Shown piece after piece: positions 8,599-17,099 of a DNA stretch of 64,000 nt. Positions within the stretch are counted from its first letter, which is position 1; every line of letters begins with the position of its first letter. The notes beneath the pieces are model-generated. The model searched no databases, was not told the origin of the DNA, and saw only the letters and a list, made by a program, of their open reading frames with translations. The stretch is from Lachnospiraceae bacterium (GTDB lineage Bacteria > Bacillota > Clostridia > Lachnospirales > Lachnospiraceae), in assembly GCA_902363135.1 (NCBI GenBank), contig CABIZF010000006.1:124001-188000 (forward strand). Direction: 5' to 3'. A program made the translations under genes and the position numbers.

Positions 8599-9792
8599 TT
8601 ATCCGAGCAGGTCTGCCAGTGCGACATTTCGCAGCTTTCGCGTCAGCGGAATAGTGCCGCTGTCCTTGCGCTGCTGCATAAGCACGATCGTGATCTTCTC
8701 CTTTGGGAGATTTGCAAAATAGCAGCCAAGCCAGCCATCCCAGCCATACTCTCCGTCCCCGGAAAGCATACAGCTCATCTGTGGCCTGTCTGCAATCCGC
8801 ATCAGATTGGAATAAGTAAATCCCTGCAGCCCGAAAATTCTCCAGAGCTCCTGATTCTGACGGTGTGTCAGCCCGCCGGTCGTCAAAAAATGCACTCCGG
8901 CGCGGCTCAATACACGGACTCCGTTCAGTGCTCCGCCATTTTGCAGCATTTTTCCGAACCGCGCATAGTCATCCAAGGTTGAGACCAGTCCTGCGCCGCC
9001 CGATTCAAAAGCCGGATTGGATGCCATGGCATTGCTGATGGCGAGATTATCTCCGGTGTAACGCTTCATCGTCGCGGTCTCCGTCTGCTCATAGGCACAC
9101 GCCAGCCGCCCCTGCTTTTCCCCGGGGACATAAAAACCGGTATCCTGCATGCCAAGCGGCCGGAAGATCCGGCTCTCCAGGAAATCGCCGAACCTCATGC
9201 CGGATGCGACCTCAATCACCGCACCAAGCACATCTGCGGACAGCCCATACTGCCATGACGTCCCAGGTACAAAGGACAGCGGAAGCGTCCCAAGATGGTT
9301 CGCCAGCTCCACCGTCGATACCGCTTCATCGGTATGAAGCCTCCGGACACATTCTTCGATATAGTCTGTCGTCATCCGTCCGGCCACCGTGACATCATCG
9401 CCGTAGGTCAGCCCCGAAGTCATATTCAGCAGCTGGAAAACCGTCATCGGTTCATCAACCGGGACGATCACTCCATCCTTTTCCACCGTCAGATGCGCAA
9501 ATCCCGGCAGAAAATCCGACACCGGCTGCGCCGGATCAAGCCGTCCCTCTTCCATCAAAATGACCGCTGCCGCCGCCGTGACCGGCTTTGACATCGAATA
9601 CAGGCGGTGGATTGTATTACGCTCCATCGGCCTTTTTGCTTCCTGATCTGCATAGCCCTGTGCCGTAAAAAAAAGCTCTTCGCCGTCCTGCCAGATACCG
9701 AGCGACACGCCTGCCGTCACTCCCTGCGCAATCGCCTCATCCAGCATTTCACGCAGCCGCAGCTTTGTCTTTGCCTTGATTGATCCTGTCAT
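8599..9792 (-). CDS. Beta-lactamase-fold serine hydrolase (class C/PBP-like)
   Basis: 397 aa member of the beta-lactamase/transpeptidase-like superfamily. The catalytic SxxK motif is S66-M-S-K69 (IHRLYSMSKPVTAA). The second motif is Y182-x-x-S (WQYGLSADVLG). No signal peptide is visible, so it is probably a cytoplasmic esterase or D-amino-acid peptidase-like enzyme rather than a secreted beta-lactamase; this is inference. The ATG has GGGGGA upstream. It is monocistronic and divergent from the motor operon. Confidence 0.88.
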   Translation of the reverse strand: MTGSIKAKTKLRLREMLDEAIAQGVTAGVSLGIWQDGEELFFTAQGYADQEAKRPMERNTIHRLYSMSKPVTAAAAVILMEEGRLDPAQPVSDFLPGFAHLTVEKDGVIVPVDEPMTVFQLLNMTSGLTYGDDVTVAGRMTTDYIEECVRRLHTDEAVSTVELANHLGTLPLSFVPGTSWQYGLSADVLGAVIEVASGMRFGDFLESRIFRPLGMQDTGFYVPGEKQGRLACAYEQTETATMKRYTGDNLAISNAMASNPAFESGGAGLVSTLDDYARFGKMLQNGGALNGVRVLSRAGVHFLTTGGLTHRQNQELWRIFGLQGFTYSNLMRIADRPQMSCMLSGDGEYGWDGWLGCYFANLPKEKITIVLMQQRKDSGTIPLTRKLRNVALADLLG

Positions 9793-9971
9793 AGTAGTTC
9801 CCCCTTATACTTTTCCTGTAAAACGGACATTCGCAGTCGTTTCGCGCCCGGCCGGTAAAGAATGCCCAGGCATGCTTTGCGCATGTTTTCTCTCAGTGTA
9901 CCGCTTCTGCCCACAAAACGCAATTCACTTTTCCGATTCCCGACTTTTTTTCTTAAAATTCCCGGATTTGC

Positions 9972-10000
9972 TTTACGATATCCGGTTTCTTATCTATAAT
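9972..10000 (+). promoter_or_regulatory. Sigma-A-type promoter of the ZorAB-like operon
   Basis: TTTACG, a 17-nt spacer, then TATAAT. It predicts a leader of about 240 nt before the TTG start at 10249. The leader holds a GTTG-GGGC hairpin (10016-10045) and the long structured repeat. Confidence 0.7.
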
Positions 10001-10051
10001 AATTATGATGATGTTGTTGAGGGCAAAAGGTATTTTGGCCCCAACTGATGT

Positions 10052-10216
10052 CTACGAATTGCTCCGCTGCGAAGCAGCTCCCGCAATTCTGCAAACATTC
10101 GAAATCCGCTGATTTACTACGTAAATCGCTACTTTCTCATGTTTGGCGGGTCCCAAGTTCAAAAGCCTTATCATGCAAGCATGAACGGCTTTTTGACCTT
10201 TTGACCCTGGCATCAT
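10052..10216 (+). repeat. Dispersed structured repeat, long form copy A
   Basis: Three hairpins in a row. I: GAATTGC/GCAATTC with inner GCTGC/GCAGC. II: outer CAAACAT/ATGTTTG, conserved loop TCGAAATCCGCT and GCTACTTTCTC, inner GATTTAC/GTAAATC. III: outer GGGTC/GACCC, inner CAAAAGCC paired with GGCTTTTTG. It ends in CATCAT. It lies in the 5' leader of the ZorAB-like operon, in the same direction as transcription. Confidence 0.85.
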
Positions 10217-10248
10217 TCTATTATAAAAGTATAAAAGGGGGTATTTAT

Positions 10249-11739
10249 TTGTACACACGGAGAATCATTTCTGTGGCAGGAGCCGTCTTGTCGATCGGAG
10301 TCTGCGTCTTTATCACCTGGTTCAGCCGGGATGTGGACCGGACCACCATCTTTTTCAATCTCGGCTTTCTCGCTTTGATGCTCTGCATGATACTTGCGGC
10401 TTCCCTCACCGGGATGCGCCGCCTGATGCAGATCACCCGCTCCTTAAGGCGGGCGACCGGAGCGATCCGTGACCGACAGGGCGCTTCAGAAACCACGCCA
10501 CTTTTTGAAAATGCATTTCTGGACGACTGCTATCAGCAGTTCTGCAGCATGCGCCGCAATCACCCGGAGAGCGCCTGCGACATCCAGAACTTCTTAAATG
10601 AGGATGCTATTGAGAATTACGTTCACCGCAGTGTACTCGATGGTGTCTCGGATATCCTCACCAGCCTCGGTATTCTCGGTACCTTTGTCGGACTGGTCAT
10701 GGGACTTAGGGAATTTGACCCGTCCGGCTATGAACAGATGACCGGGTCAGTCACGCCGCTGATCAATGGTATCAAGGTGGCATTTATCACCTCGATCTAC
10801 GGCATCGCACTCTCGCTCTCCTTTTCCTTCAACCTGCGCAGTGAATTTTCCGGGCTCTCCTTTGCGCTGGATGCGTTTCTGGATGCGTTTTATCAGTATG
10901 TACAGCCGCCTTACGAGGTCGATTCGCTTTCAAAGCTCATGGCACAGCAGAAGGATCAGGAGGCACTCGTTCACGATCTGACCGGCATCTTTGTCGAGCA
11001 GATGGCGCAGAGCTTTGAGCAGTCCATCACACCGGCCTTCACAAAGATGACGGACAGCTTCTCGCAGGTGACGGAGACGCTGCTGCAAAGCCAGGAGGAG
11101 CTTCTGACAAACGTGTGCACGACCGTCGCACGGCAGATGCGGCACGAGCTCGAGTCGGAATTCGAGCAGATCCACAAGCTCGTCACAGAGCTTGGCAAAT
11201 CTCAGTCCGGATATTCGGACTTCATGGACCGGACGATGGACCGAATGGAGCGTACACTCAATGCCATGACCGGTTCTTCTAAAGAGACTCAGCAGCACCT
11301 CGCCGACTCTATGCAGGAGCTGGCCATTGCACAGAAGGAAGCCGCACAAATCAGTCAGGATCAGCAAAAAGCCTATCAGGATTACATCCGCTTCATGTAT
11401 CAGAGTCTGGAGCAGTTCTCCGAAATCTGGAAGAGCAACAGCGAAGACATGCGGCAGGTATCCTCCGAAATCGCCGCATCCGGTCCGATTCAGTCCTCCA
11501 GGGAGCTGCAGCGCCAGATCGCAGGCCTTGCCGGACAGCTCGAACAGCTGCAGCAGCGCCAGGTCGAAATGGCACGCCACGTTTCCGAAAATTATCCGCA
11601 GGATGTACAGCAGGATATGTATGACCAGCTGCTCCGCAAGATGGACGAGCTGGCTGAGCTGACAGAACGTCCGCTCTTCTTTTCCAGAAAAAAAGAGAAA
11701 AAAAGCAGCACATCTGAAAGCAGGAGGCAGCGGTCATGA
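10249..11739 (+). CDS. MotA/TolQ/ExbB-family channel with coiled-coil tail (ZorA-like)
   Basis: 496 aa with a TTG start, chosen because AAAAGGGGG is 8 nt upstream; the upstream in-frame ATG at 10048 would run through the structured repeat. There are four likely membrane helices, at residues about 6-24, 33-52, 135-155 and 175-195. The last two contain the MotA/ExbB core (LTSLGILGTFVGLVMGL, then LINGIKVAFITSIYGIAL). Residues about 225-470 are an acidic, Gln-rich coiled coil predicted to hang in the cytoplasm, ending in a basic tail. This layout matches ZorA, the stator of the Zorya defence system, better than flagellar MotA. It overlaps the next gene by ATGA. Confidence 0.85.
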   Translation: MYTRRIISVAGAVLSIGVCVFITWFSRDVDRTTIFFNLGFLALMLCMILAASLTGMRRLMQITRSLRRATGAIRDRQGASETTPLFENAFLDDCYQQFCSMRRNHPESACDIQNFLNEDAIENYVHRSVLDGVSDILTSLGILGTFVGLVMGLREFDPSGYEQMTGSVTPLINGIKVAFITSIYGIALSLSFSFNLRSEFSGLSFALDAFLDAFYQYVQPPYEVDSLSKLMAQQKDQEALVHDLTGIFVEQMAQSFEQSITPAFTKMTDSFSQVTETLLQSQEELLTNVCTTVARQMRHELESEFEQIHKLVTELGKSQSGYSDFMDRTMDRMERTLNAMTGSSKETQQHLADSMQELAIAQKEAAQISQDQQKAYQDYIRFMYQSLEQFSEIWKSNSEDMRQVSSEIAASGPIQSSRELQRQIAGLAGQLEQLQQRQVEMARHVSENYPQDVQQDMYDQLLRKMDELAELTERPLFFSRKKEKKSSTSESRRQRS

Positions 11740-12779
11740 GAAGAAGACGGCGCAGACACCATTCGGAAGGCCATAATGTATGGCGCGCCTATTCGGATAT
11801 GATGGCCGGGCTTCTGCTCCTGTTCGTCCTCGTCATGTGCATCTCCTTCATGGAAGCTCAGAAAAATTACCGCGAAAAGCTCTCGGAGCAGGCTGCACAT
11901 CAGCAGACACAGACACAGCTGCAAAAAGAGCTTTCCGAGCGGGAAAGCGAGATCAACGCACAGCAGGCAGCCCTTGATGAGCAAAGCACACTGCTTGCCT
12001 CCCAGCAGGCGGATCTGGATGAAAAAAGCGCCCTGCTCGCAGAACAGCAGACGGAGCTGGAGGAGCAAAAAGCGCTCGTCGCTTCTTCCCAGACTGACCT
12101 GCAGGAAAAGGAAGCGCTCATCGCCTCCCAGCAAAAGGAGCTCGATGAGAAAAATACACAGATGGCTGCACAGCAGGCAGCCCTTGATGAGCAGGAAGGT
12201 CTGCTCGCGGATCAGCAGCAGAAAATCGAACAGATCATCGGTGTAAAGGCTGATCTGATCGCTGATCTGAAAAGCCAGTTTGACGAACACAATCTAAACG
12301 TCGTCATCGATGAGGCCAGCGGCGCAATCGCCCTCGACTCGAACGTACTCTTCGCCTACAATGAGAGCGAGCTGACCGAAGAGGGTATTGCCATGCTCGG
12401 CGAGATCCTCCCGGTCTACTGTAAGGTACTCATGGATCCACAGTATGAGGATTATCTGGCAGAGCTGAGCATTGACGGATACACCGATACATCCGGCGAC
12501 TATGTTTACAATCTGGAGCTCTCGCAGGCACGCGCACTTGCTGTCGCCAGCTATCTGTTTCAGGATGCCGACAGCTTCCTGACCGCAGACGAGCTCACAA
12601 GCCTCAAGGAAAAGCTGACCTCCAACGGTCACTCCATGAGCAATCCCGTCTACAGCGACGGCGAAGTCAATATGGATGCCTCCCGCCGCGTGGAAGTACG
12701 CTTCCGCTTAAAAGATGAGGAGATGATCAATGAGCTGAAGGATGTACTTGCCAAGACAGCGACTGCGCAGTCGGAATAA
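11736..12779 (+). CDS. OmpA/MotB-like peptidoglycan-anchored stator partner (ZorB-like)
   Basis: 347 aa. Basic N terminus, then one membrane helix at residues 18-38 with D21 at its start (YSDMMAGLLLLF), the position of the proton-carrying Asp of MotB/ZorB/ExbD proteins. Residues 73-170 are seven in-register 14-residue repeats of the type [LIVM]A-x-QQ-x-x-LDE-x-x-x-L, predicted to form an extracellular coiled coil. Residues about 185-325 are an OmpA-like peptidoglycan-binding domain (SIDGYTD, LSQARALAV, ASRRVEVRF). The start overlaps the channel gene stop, with AGGAGG upstream. No ZorC, ZorD or ZorE gene follows. The 3' end overlaps the convergent gene by 53 bp. Confidence 0.87.
   Translation: MRRRRRRHHSEGHNVWRAYSDMMAGLLLLFVLVMCISFMEAQKNYREKLSEQAAHQQTQTQLQKELSERESEINAQQAALDEQSTLLASQQADLDEKSALLAEQQTELEEQKALVASSQTDLQEKEALIASQQKELDEKNTQMAAQQAALDEQEGLLADQQQKIEQIIGVKADLIADLKSQFDEHNLNVVIDEASGAIALDSNVLFAYNESELTEEGIAMLGEILPVYCKVLMDPQYEDYLAELSIDGYTDTSGDYVYNLELSQARALAVASYLFQDADSFLTADELTSLKEKLTSNGHSMSNPVYSDGEVNMDASRRVEVRFRLKDEEMINELKDVLAKTATAQSE
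11952..12245 (+). repeat. Seven tandem 42-bp coding repeats
   Basis: Encodes seven exact-length 14-residue units in the ZorB-like protein. The DNA units are diverged (for example LASQQADLDEKSAL, IASQQKELDEKNTQ, MAAQQAALDEQEGL), so they are old or under selection rather than a fresh slippage product. Confidence 0.9.
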
Positions 12780-13887
12780 CATCCACGATCACATACTCAC
12801 TGTGCTTTCCTGTCCGGATCGGATAATTCAGTCCGCCCATACCGGAGGTGACAATTACCGTAAGGCCGTCGATGGATGTCAGACCGTAGTTCCACTCACC
12901 AAATCCGGTCAGACGGTACAGCCATCCGACCGGCGCGATCTGACCGCCATGGGTATGTCCGGACAGCTGCAGGTCAAAGCCCAGTGCACTGTTCTCCTTC
13001 AGATTGCGCGGCTGATGTTCCAGCAATACCAGATATTCGTTTTGATTTACCCCATTTACAAGAGCTGCTCCGCTTACTCGGCCGGCGGCGTCCGGATTCG
13101 TCCGGTCGTCCCGACCGACAAGGAGCAGCTCTTTTTCAATATCCACCGCATTCTCCCTCAGGACCGTGATTCCGACAGCTTCCATTTCCGCCGCCAGCTC
13201 CTTTGCCGTATAGTTCGGGTACTTTGTATAGGCATTCCGGTCATGATTGCCATAGATGTAATAAATACCATACCGCGTCGTGACCTGTGAAAGCGTTTCA
13301 AACAATTCCTTCATCTCCTCACGGGAGGTGTGCTCATCGACGAGATCGCCGCCCAGTACAAGAATATCCGGTCTTTCCTGCTCAATTTGCAAACATATGC
13401 TTTGCAAAGCTTCTGCATTCATCGTCGTTCCATAATGCAGATCAGAAAAAAAAGCAATCCGGTAGCCCTCCTTCCGTATCAGCTTGTCCGTGTAAACCGT
13501 ATAGGACGTGCGAACGATGTGGTGCATATTCCACCAGCCATAGAGCAAAAGCACCGCTACTGCAGCTGTCGGCATGATGCCGGACGCCCATAACCATTCA
13601 AACCTTTTTCCGGATACCCCGCCCTTTCCTTTCCGGCTGTATTTCCAGATGCTATGCACGCCATCCATGCACAGAGCAAACGCGAGCAGATGAAATATCA
13701 CAACCGCCCAGATGCCCCAGATATTGACCGCAGGAAACACAAAAAGAGCCGCCAGGAGCATCAGGACCTGCCGCACACTCTGATGTGCGGGCCAGAATCC
13801 GAATGCCTCTGCAGCTCTTCTCAGCCAATGATAAAAGTAAATTCCGGTGCAGGCCAGAATACATACATGAAATGCATATCGCACCAT
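12727..13887 (-). CDS. Membrane-anchored metallophosphoesterase (YkuE-like)
   Basis: 386 aa. Residues 1-140 hold three to four hydrophobic segments. Residues about 150-380 are a calcineurin-type phosphoesterase with all metal motifs: FFSDLHYG, LGGDLVD, IYGNHDR and LSGHTHGGQ. Homologues such as YkuE hydrolyse phosphate esters at or near the membrane; the substrate here is unknown. The last 53 bp overlap the convergent ZorB-like gene. The tRNA-Gly gene lies 97 bp upstream on the same strand. Confidence 0.92.
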   Translation of the reverse strand: MVRYAFHVCILACTGIYFYHWLRRAAEAFGFWPAHQSVRQVLMLLAALFVFPAVNIWGIWAVVIFHLLAFALCMDGVHSIWKYSRKGKGGVSGKRFEWLWASGIMPTAAVAVLLLYGWWNMHHIVRTSYTVYTDKLIRKEGYRIAFFSDLHYGTTMNAEALQSICLQIEQERPDILVLGGDLVDEHTSREEMKELFETLSQVTTRYGIYYIYGNHDRNAYTKYPNYTAKELAAEMEAVGITVLRENAVDIEKELLLVGRDDRTNPDAAGRVSGAALVNGVNQNEYLVLLEHQPRNLKENSALGFDLQLSGHTHGGQIAPVGWLYRLTGFGEWNYGLTSIDGLTVIVTSGMGGLNYPIRTGKHSEYVIVDVIPTAQSLSWQVHPSAH

Positions 13888-13984
13888 CCTTCCACCTCCT
13901 GATCCGCTCTTATCTCTTGCAAGTATGTGGAAGCCGGCCGCTTTTTATGCATAAAAAAGAATTTGCAATTTTCTGCAGCAAAAA

Positions 13985-14055
13985 AGCGGGTGATGGGAAT
14001 CGAACCCACGTATTCAGCTTGGAAGGCTGATGTTCTACCATTGAACTACACCCGC
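13985..14055 (-). tRNA. tRNA-Gly (anticodon TCC)
   Basis: A full cloverleaf can be drawn: acceptor GCGGGTG/CACCCGC, D arm GTTC/GAAC, anticodon arm TCAGC-CTTCCAA-GCTGA giving anticodon TCC, T loop TTCGATT. The discriminator is T, as in Gram-positive tRNA-Gly. CCA is not encoded; a T run follows directly. Confidence 0.95.
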
Positions 14056-14160
14056 ATATCTTAAAACTATTAATTTTTGTCACCCGCAAGCAACGAAGAT
14101 ATAATACCGCAGTTTTTAAGATCTGTCAACTGTTTTTTTATTTTTCTTTGAACGCGGAGC

Positions 14161-14196
14161 ATTTATCTCAGCAGGAGTCCTCCTGACTGAGATAAA
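14161..14196. repeat. Intergenic hairpin without U-tract
   Basis: ATCTCAG-ca-GGAG-tc-CTCC-tga-CTGAGAT forms a strong stem with a small internal loop. It lies downstream of the ABC-F gene but has no U run on the minus-strand 3' side. It is similar in layout to the TATCAG...CTGATA hairpin at 45840-45869, so it may belong to the same dispersed family. Confidence 0.55.
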
Positions 14197-14219
14197 AAAA
14201 GGATTGATGTACTCACAGA

Positions 14220-16055
14220 TCATTGCTCCACCGTCTCGCCGCGCTCGATTCGCTCGGCCAGATCATTTAAATAAACCCAGCGATCCAGCTTCTCCTCTAG
14301 CTGCGCCCCGGCCTCTTCCTTTTGCCTTGTCAGCTCGTTGAGCCTCCCGGCATTCGTCGCATTCGCGAGTATCTGCGCGTCGAGATCCGCGACCTTCTCC
14401 TCCAGCGCCGCGATATCATCATCGATCGTCTCAAACTCCCGCTGCTCCTTGTACGTGAATTTCAGCTTCACCTGACGGTTCTGCTTCCAGGTCTTCGTCG
14501 AATCTGCCTTGCCGGTATCCACGCTCCCCGACACGGCCTTCACATTCACTGCCTGTACACCTTCCTCAGCCGCTCTTCTTCGCTTCGACGCCTCCAGATA
14601 ATCCGTGTAGCCGCCCTCATACTGCTGCAGGTGGCCATCCTCAAATGCAAATATCCGGTCCACGATATTGTCCAGAAAATACCGGTCGTGAGAGACTGCC
14701 ACAATGATACCGGAAAATGACGTCAGGTAATCCTCCAGAATCGTCATCGTCGGAATATCGATATCATTCGTCACCTCATCGAGCGCAAGGAAATTCGGTG
14801 CCTGCATCAGAATGCTCAGAAGATAGAGCCGTTTCTTTTCGCCTCCGGAAAGGCGGGATACTGGCGCATACTGCATATCCGGCGTGAATAAAAAGCGTTC
14901 AAGCATCTGCGACGCGGTAATCTTTCCATCCCGTGTCGGCACGTATTCTGCGATATCCCGGATGTAATCGATCACCCGCCGGTCACTGTCCATATCCGGC
15001 ACCTCCTGCGCAAAATAGCCCATGCGGATCGTCTCACCAACCTCAACGACGCCGGAATCCGGCTGTACCTTCCCCGCCATCATTTTCAGCAGGGTCGACT
15101 TGCCGCATCCATTTTCTCCGATGATGCCAAGCCGCTGATTCTTCAGGACGATATAATTAAAATCCGCAAAAAGTGTGCGCTCCCCATACTGCTTTGTCAC
15201 ATGATGCAGCTCGACCGTCTTTTTGCCCATTCGTGTCTCGACCGAATCCATCTCCACGACTGCATCCGTCACCGGTGCGGTACCGTTCTTCAGTGCCTCC
15301 AGACGATCCAGACGCGCCCGCTGCTTTGTCGTCCGTGCCCGACAGCCGCGCTTTGCCCATTCCAGCTCCATCCGAAGAATGCTCTGGCGCTTCCGCTCAC
15401 TTGCAAGCTCCATCTCCTCCCGCTGCGCCTTCAGCTCCAGAAATTGAGAATAGTTCGCCTCATATCCGTAAATTTTCCCATGACTGATCTCCAGAATGCG
15501 GTTGCTCGTGCGGTCGAGAAAATACCGGTCATGCGTCACCATGATAACCGTCCCGCGGAATCTGCGCAGGTAATCCTCCAGCCACTCGAGCATACTCCCA
15601 TCCAGATGGTTCGTCGGCTCGTCCAAAATGAGCACATCAAAAGAACCAAGCAGTACCTTTGCGAGCGCCGCCTTCTTGCGCTGTCCGCCGGAGAGATGCT
15701 CCAGCTTCTCCTCGTAGTTGGTAAGGCCGAGTGTCATCAGATTGCTCTTTGCCTCGCTGATCGCCGTCCAGTCCGACGGATCGATCCCGCGCGTCACAAA
15801 GGACAGTACCGTATCCTCCTTCTCATAGGCCGGATTCTGTGAAAGGTACGCCATGTGCAGGCCATTCTGACGGATAATGCTTCCACTATCCGTCTCCTCT
15901 CTGCCCGCAATCATATTTAAAAGTGTCGTTTTTCCGGTTCCGTTGATCCCGATGATGCCGATCTTATCTCCCTCCTGAATGCCATAGGAGGCATCGTCAA
16001 AAATCACCTTCTCGCCATAAACCTTGCTGATATGCTCGATATTTATGATGTTCAT
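14220..16055 (-). CDS. ABC-F family ATPase (Uup-like, ribosome-associated)
   Basis: 611 aa with no membrane segments. It has two ATP-binding cassettes joined by a charged linker. First: GINGTGKTTLL, LSGGQRKKAAL, LILDEPTNHLD. Second: GENGCGKSTLL, LSGGEKKRLYL, and the altered Walker B region LALDEVTNDID. A C-terminal coiled coil follows from about residue 535 (QREFETIDDDIAALEEKV). This is the ABC-F pattern of translation factors such as Uup/YheS, which act on the ribosome rather than in transport. An antibiotic-protection role cannot be excluded, but nothing here points to one. It follows the nucleotidyltransferase by 12 bp. Confidence 0.93.
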   Translation of the reverse strand: MNIINIEHISKVYGEKVIFDDASYGIQEGDKIGIIGINGTGKTTLLNMIAGREETDSGSIIRQNGLHMAYLSQNPAYEKEDTVLSFVTRGIDPSDWTAISEAKSNLMTLGLTNYEEKLEHLSGGQRKKAALAKVLLGSFDVLILDEPTNHLDGSMLEWLEDYLRRFRGTVIMVTHDRYFLDRTSNRILEISHGKIYGYEANYSQFLELKAQREEMELASERKRQSILRMELEWAKRGCRARTTKQRARLDRLEALKNGTAPVTDAVVEMDSVETRMGKKTVELHHVTKQYGERTLFADFNYIVLKNQRLGIIGENGCGKSTLLKMMAGKVQPDSGVVEVGETIRMGYFAQEVPDMDSDRRVIDYIRDIAEYVPTRDGKITASQMLERFLFTPDMQYAPVSRLSGGEKKRLYLLSILMQAPNFLALDEVTNDIDIPTMTILEDYLTSFSGIIVAVSHDRYFLDNIVDRIFAFEDGHLQQYEGGYTDYLEASKRRRAAEEGVQAVNVKAVSGSVDTGKADSTKTWKQNRQVKLKFTYKEQREFETIDDDIAALEEKVADLDAQILANATNAGRLNELTRQKEEAGAQLEEKLDRWVYLNDLAERIERGETVEQ

Positions 16056-16067
16056 ATGCTGTCACCT

Positions 16068-17009
16068 TTACACCAGATCATCGTACAGCCGTTCCGGATA
16101 GATGCCGTCCGCGATCAGCTTCCGGAAGCTCTCTGCCACCGCCGCCTTATCCTCTTTGTACGTCACACCAAACCAGCGGTCCTGTGTCTCCAGCACTCTG
16201 ACGCTGCATTTATCCTCACGCAGCAGCCCACCGATCAGAGTCGGCAGGAGATACTCTGCCTTCAGCGGATTTGCCGGAACTGCCGTCTCAAAAAACGAAA
16301 CAAACCCGTTATCCAGCACCGTCAGGAAAGCCGGAGCCTCATCCTCGTTTGCCGGAAACGCCCACATATTCATCGATACATAGGACTCCGGATCGAGCCT
16401 CACTCCATCCGCCATGGCCCCATCCTCTGTCTTAATAATATTGGAAGTCTCTACGACATCCGTGACATGTGAGTGTCCATTTGCCACCTGACAGATGCCG
16501 CGCGTCACACCGCCATGCTCAGAGAGTGTATTCTTCAAAATAAAGCCCGCCATAGCGATCGCAGTATCCTCGTGTGGCAGCTGCAGCCAGTCATGCAGCT
16601 GCCGAAATGCCTCTTTCCCATAGTAGTCATCTGCATTGATCACGATAAACGGCTCGTGGATCAGATCCTTTGCGGCAAGAACCGCCTGACCGGTCCCCCA
16701 TGGCTTTCCTCTTCCCTCCGGCACCACACCATTTGCCGGAATGTCATGCAGATCCTGAAAGGCATATGCCAACTCTACACCCAGCCTTGCACACACCGGC
16801 TCCAGCCTGCTTCCGATCCGCTCTCGGAAATCCGCCTCAATATCCCTGCGGATCACAAATACAATCTTATTAAATCCGGCCTCGATTGCATCATGGATCG
16901 AGTAATCCATAATGATCTCATCGTGCATCCCGACCGGCTCCAGCTGCTTGATCCCGCCTCCGAAGCGCGAACCAATTCCCGCTGCCATAATCAGTAATGT
17001 TGTCTTCAT
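16068..17009 (-). CDS. Sugar-phosphate nucleotidyltransferase family protein
   Basis: 313 aa with the GT-A-like nucleotidyltransferase fold. The N-terminal nucleotide loop is MAAGIGSRFGGGIKQLEPVG, and the metal-binding region is IVINADDYYGKEAF at about residue 120. This clade is near the mannose-1-phosphate guanylyl/uridylyl transferases, but substrate cannot be assigned. The ATG has AAAAGGAGA upstream. It is co-transcribed with the ABC-F gene 12 bp downstream. Confidence 0.85.
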   Translation of the reverse strand: MKTTLLIMAAGIGSRFGGGIKQLEPVGMHDEIIMDYSIHDAIEAGFNKIVFVIRRDIEADFRERIGSRLEPVCARLGVELAYAFQDLHDIPANGVVPEGRGKPWGTGQAVLAAKDLIHEPFIVINADDYYGKEAFRQLHDWLQLPHEDTAIAMAGFILKNTLSEHGGVTRGICQVANGHSHVTDVVETSNIIKTEDGAMADGVRLDPESYVSMNMWAFPANEDEAPAFLTVLDNGFVSFFETAVPANPLKAEYLLPTLIGGLLREDKCSVRVLETQDRWFGVTYKEDKAAVAESFRKLIADGIYPERLYDDLV

Positions 17010-17099
17010 CTGTCTTCTCCTTTTTTCTCTTTCTGCGGCTTTGTATAATACCTGTATATAGACAAATATAGCAGATTTTAGAAAATACTCAACACCTTT

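Noticed and set aside
10048..10248. In-frame ATG at 10048 extending the ZorA-like gene by 67 codons
   Set aside because: The extension translates the structured repeat, has no membrane or coiled-coil logic and no ribosome site. TTG at 10249 has a strong one.
8599..13887. Complete Zorya system
   Set aside because: Only ZorA/ZorB-like genes are present. Neither ZorC/D (helicase) nor ZorE (HNH) is encoded; the neighbours are a serine hydrolase and a phosphoesterase on the other strand.
13985..14055. tRNA-Gly as an integration site with a nearby island
   Set aside because: No integrase, direct repeat of the tRNA 3' end or phage gene is seen nearby.
14161..14196. Terminator of the ABC-F gene
   Set aside because: The stem is strong but the U run lies on the 5' side for the minus-strand transcript, so it is not a normal terminator.
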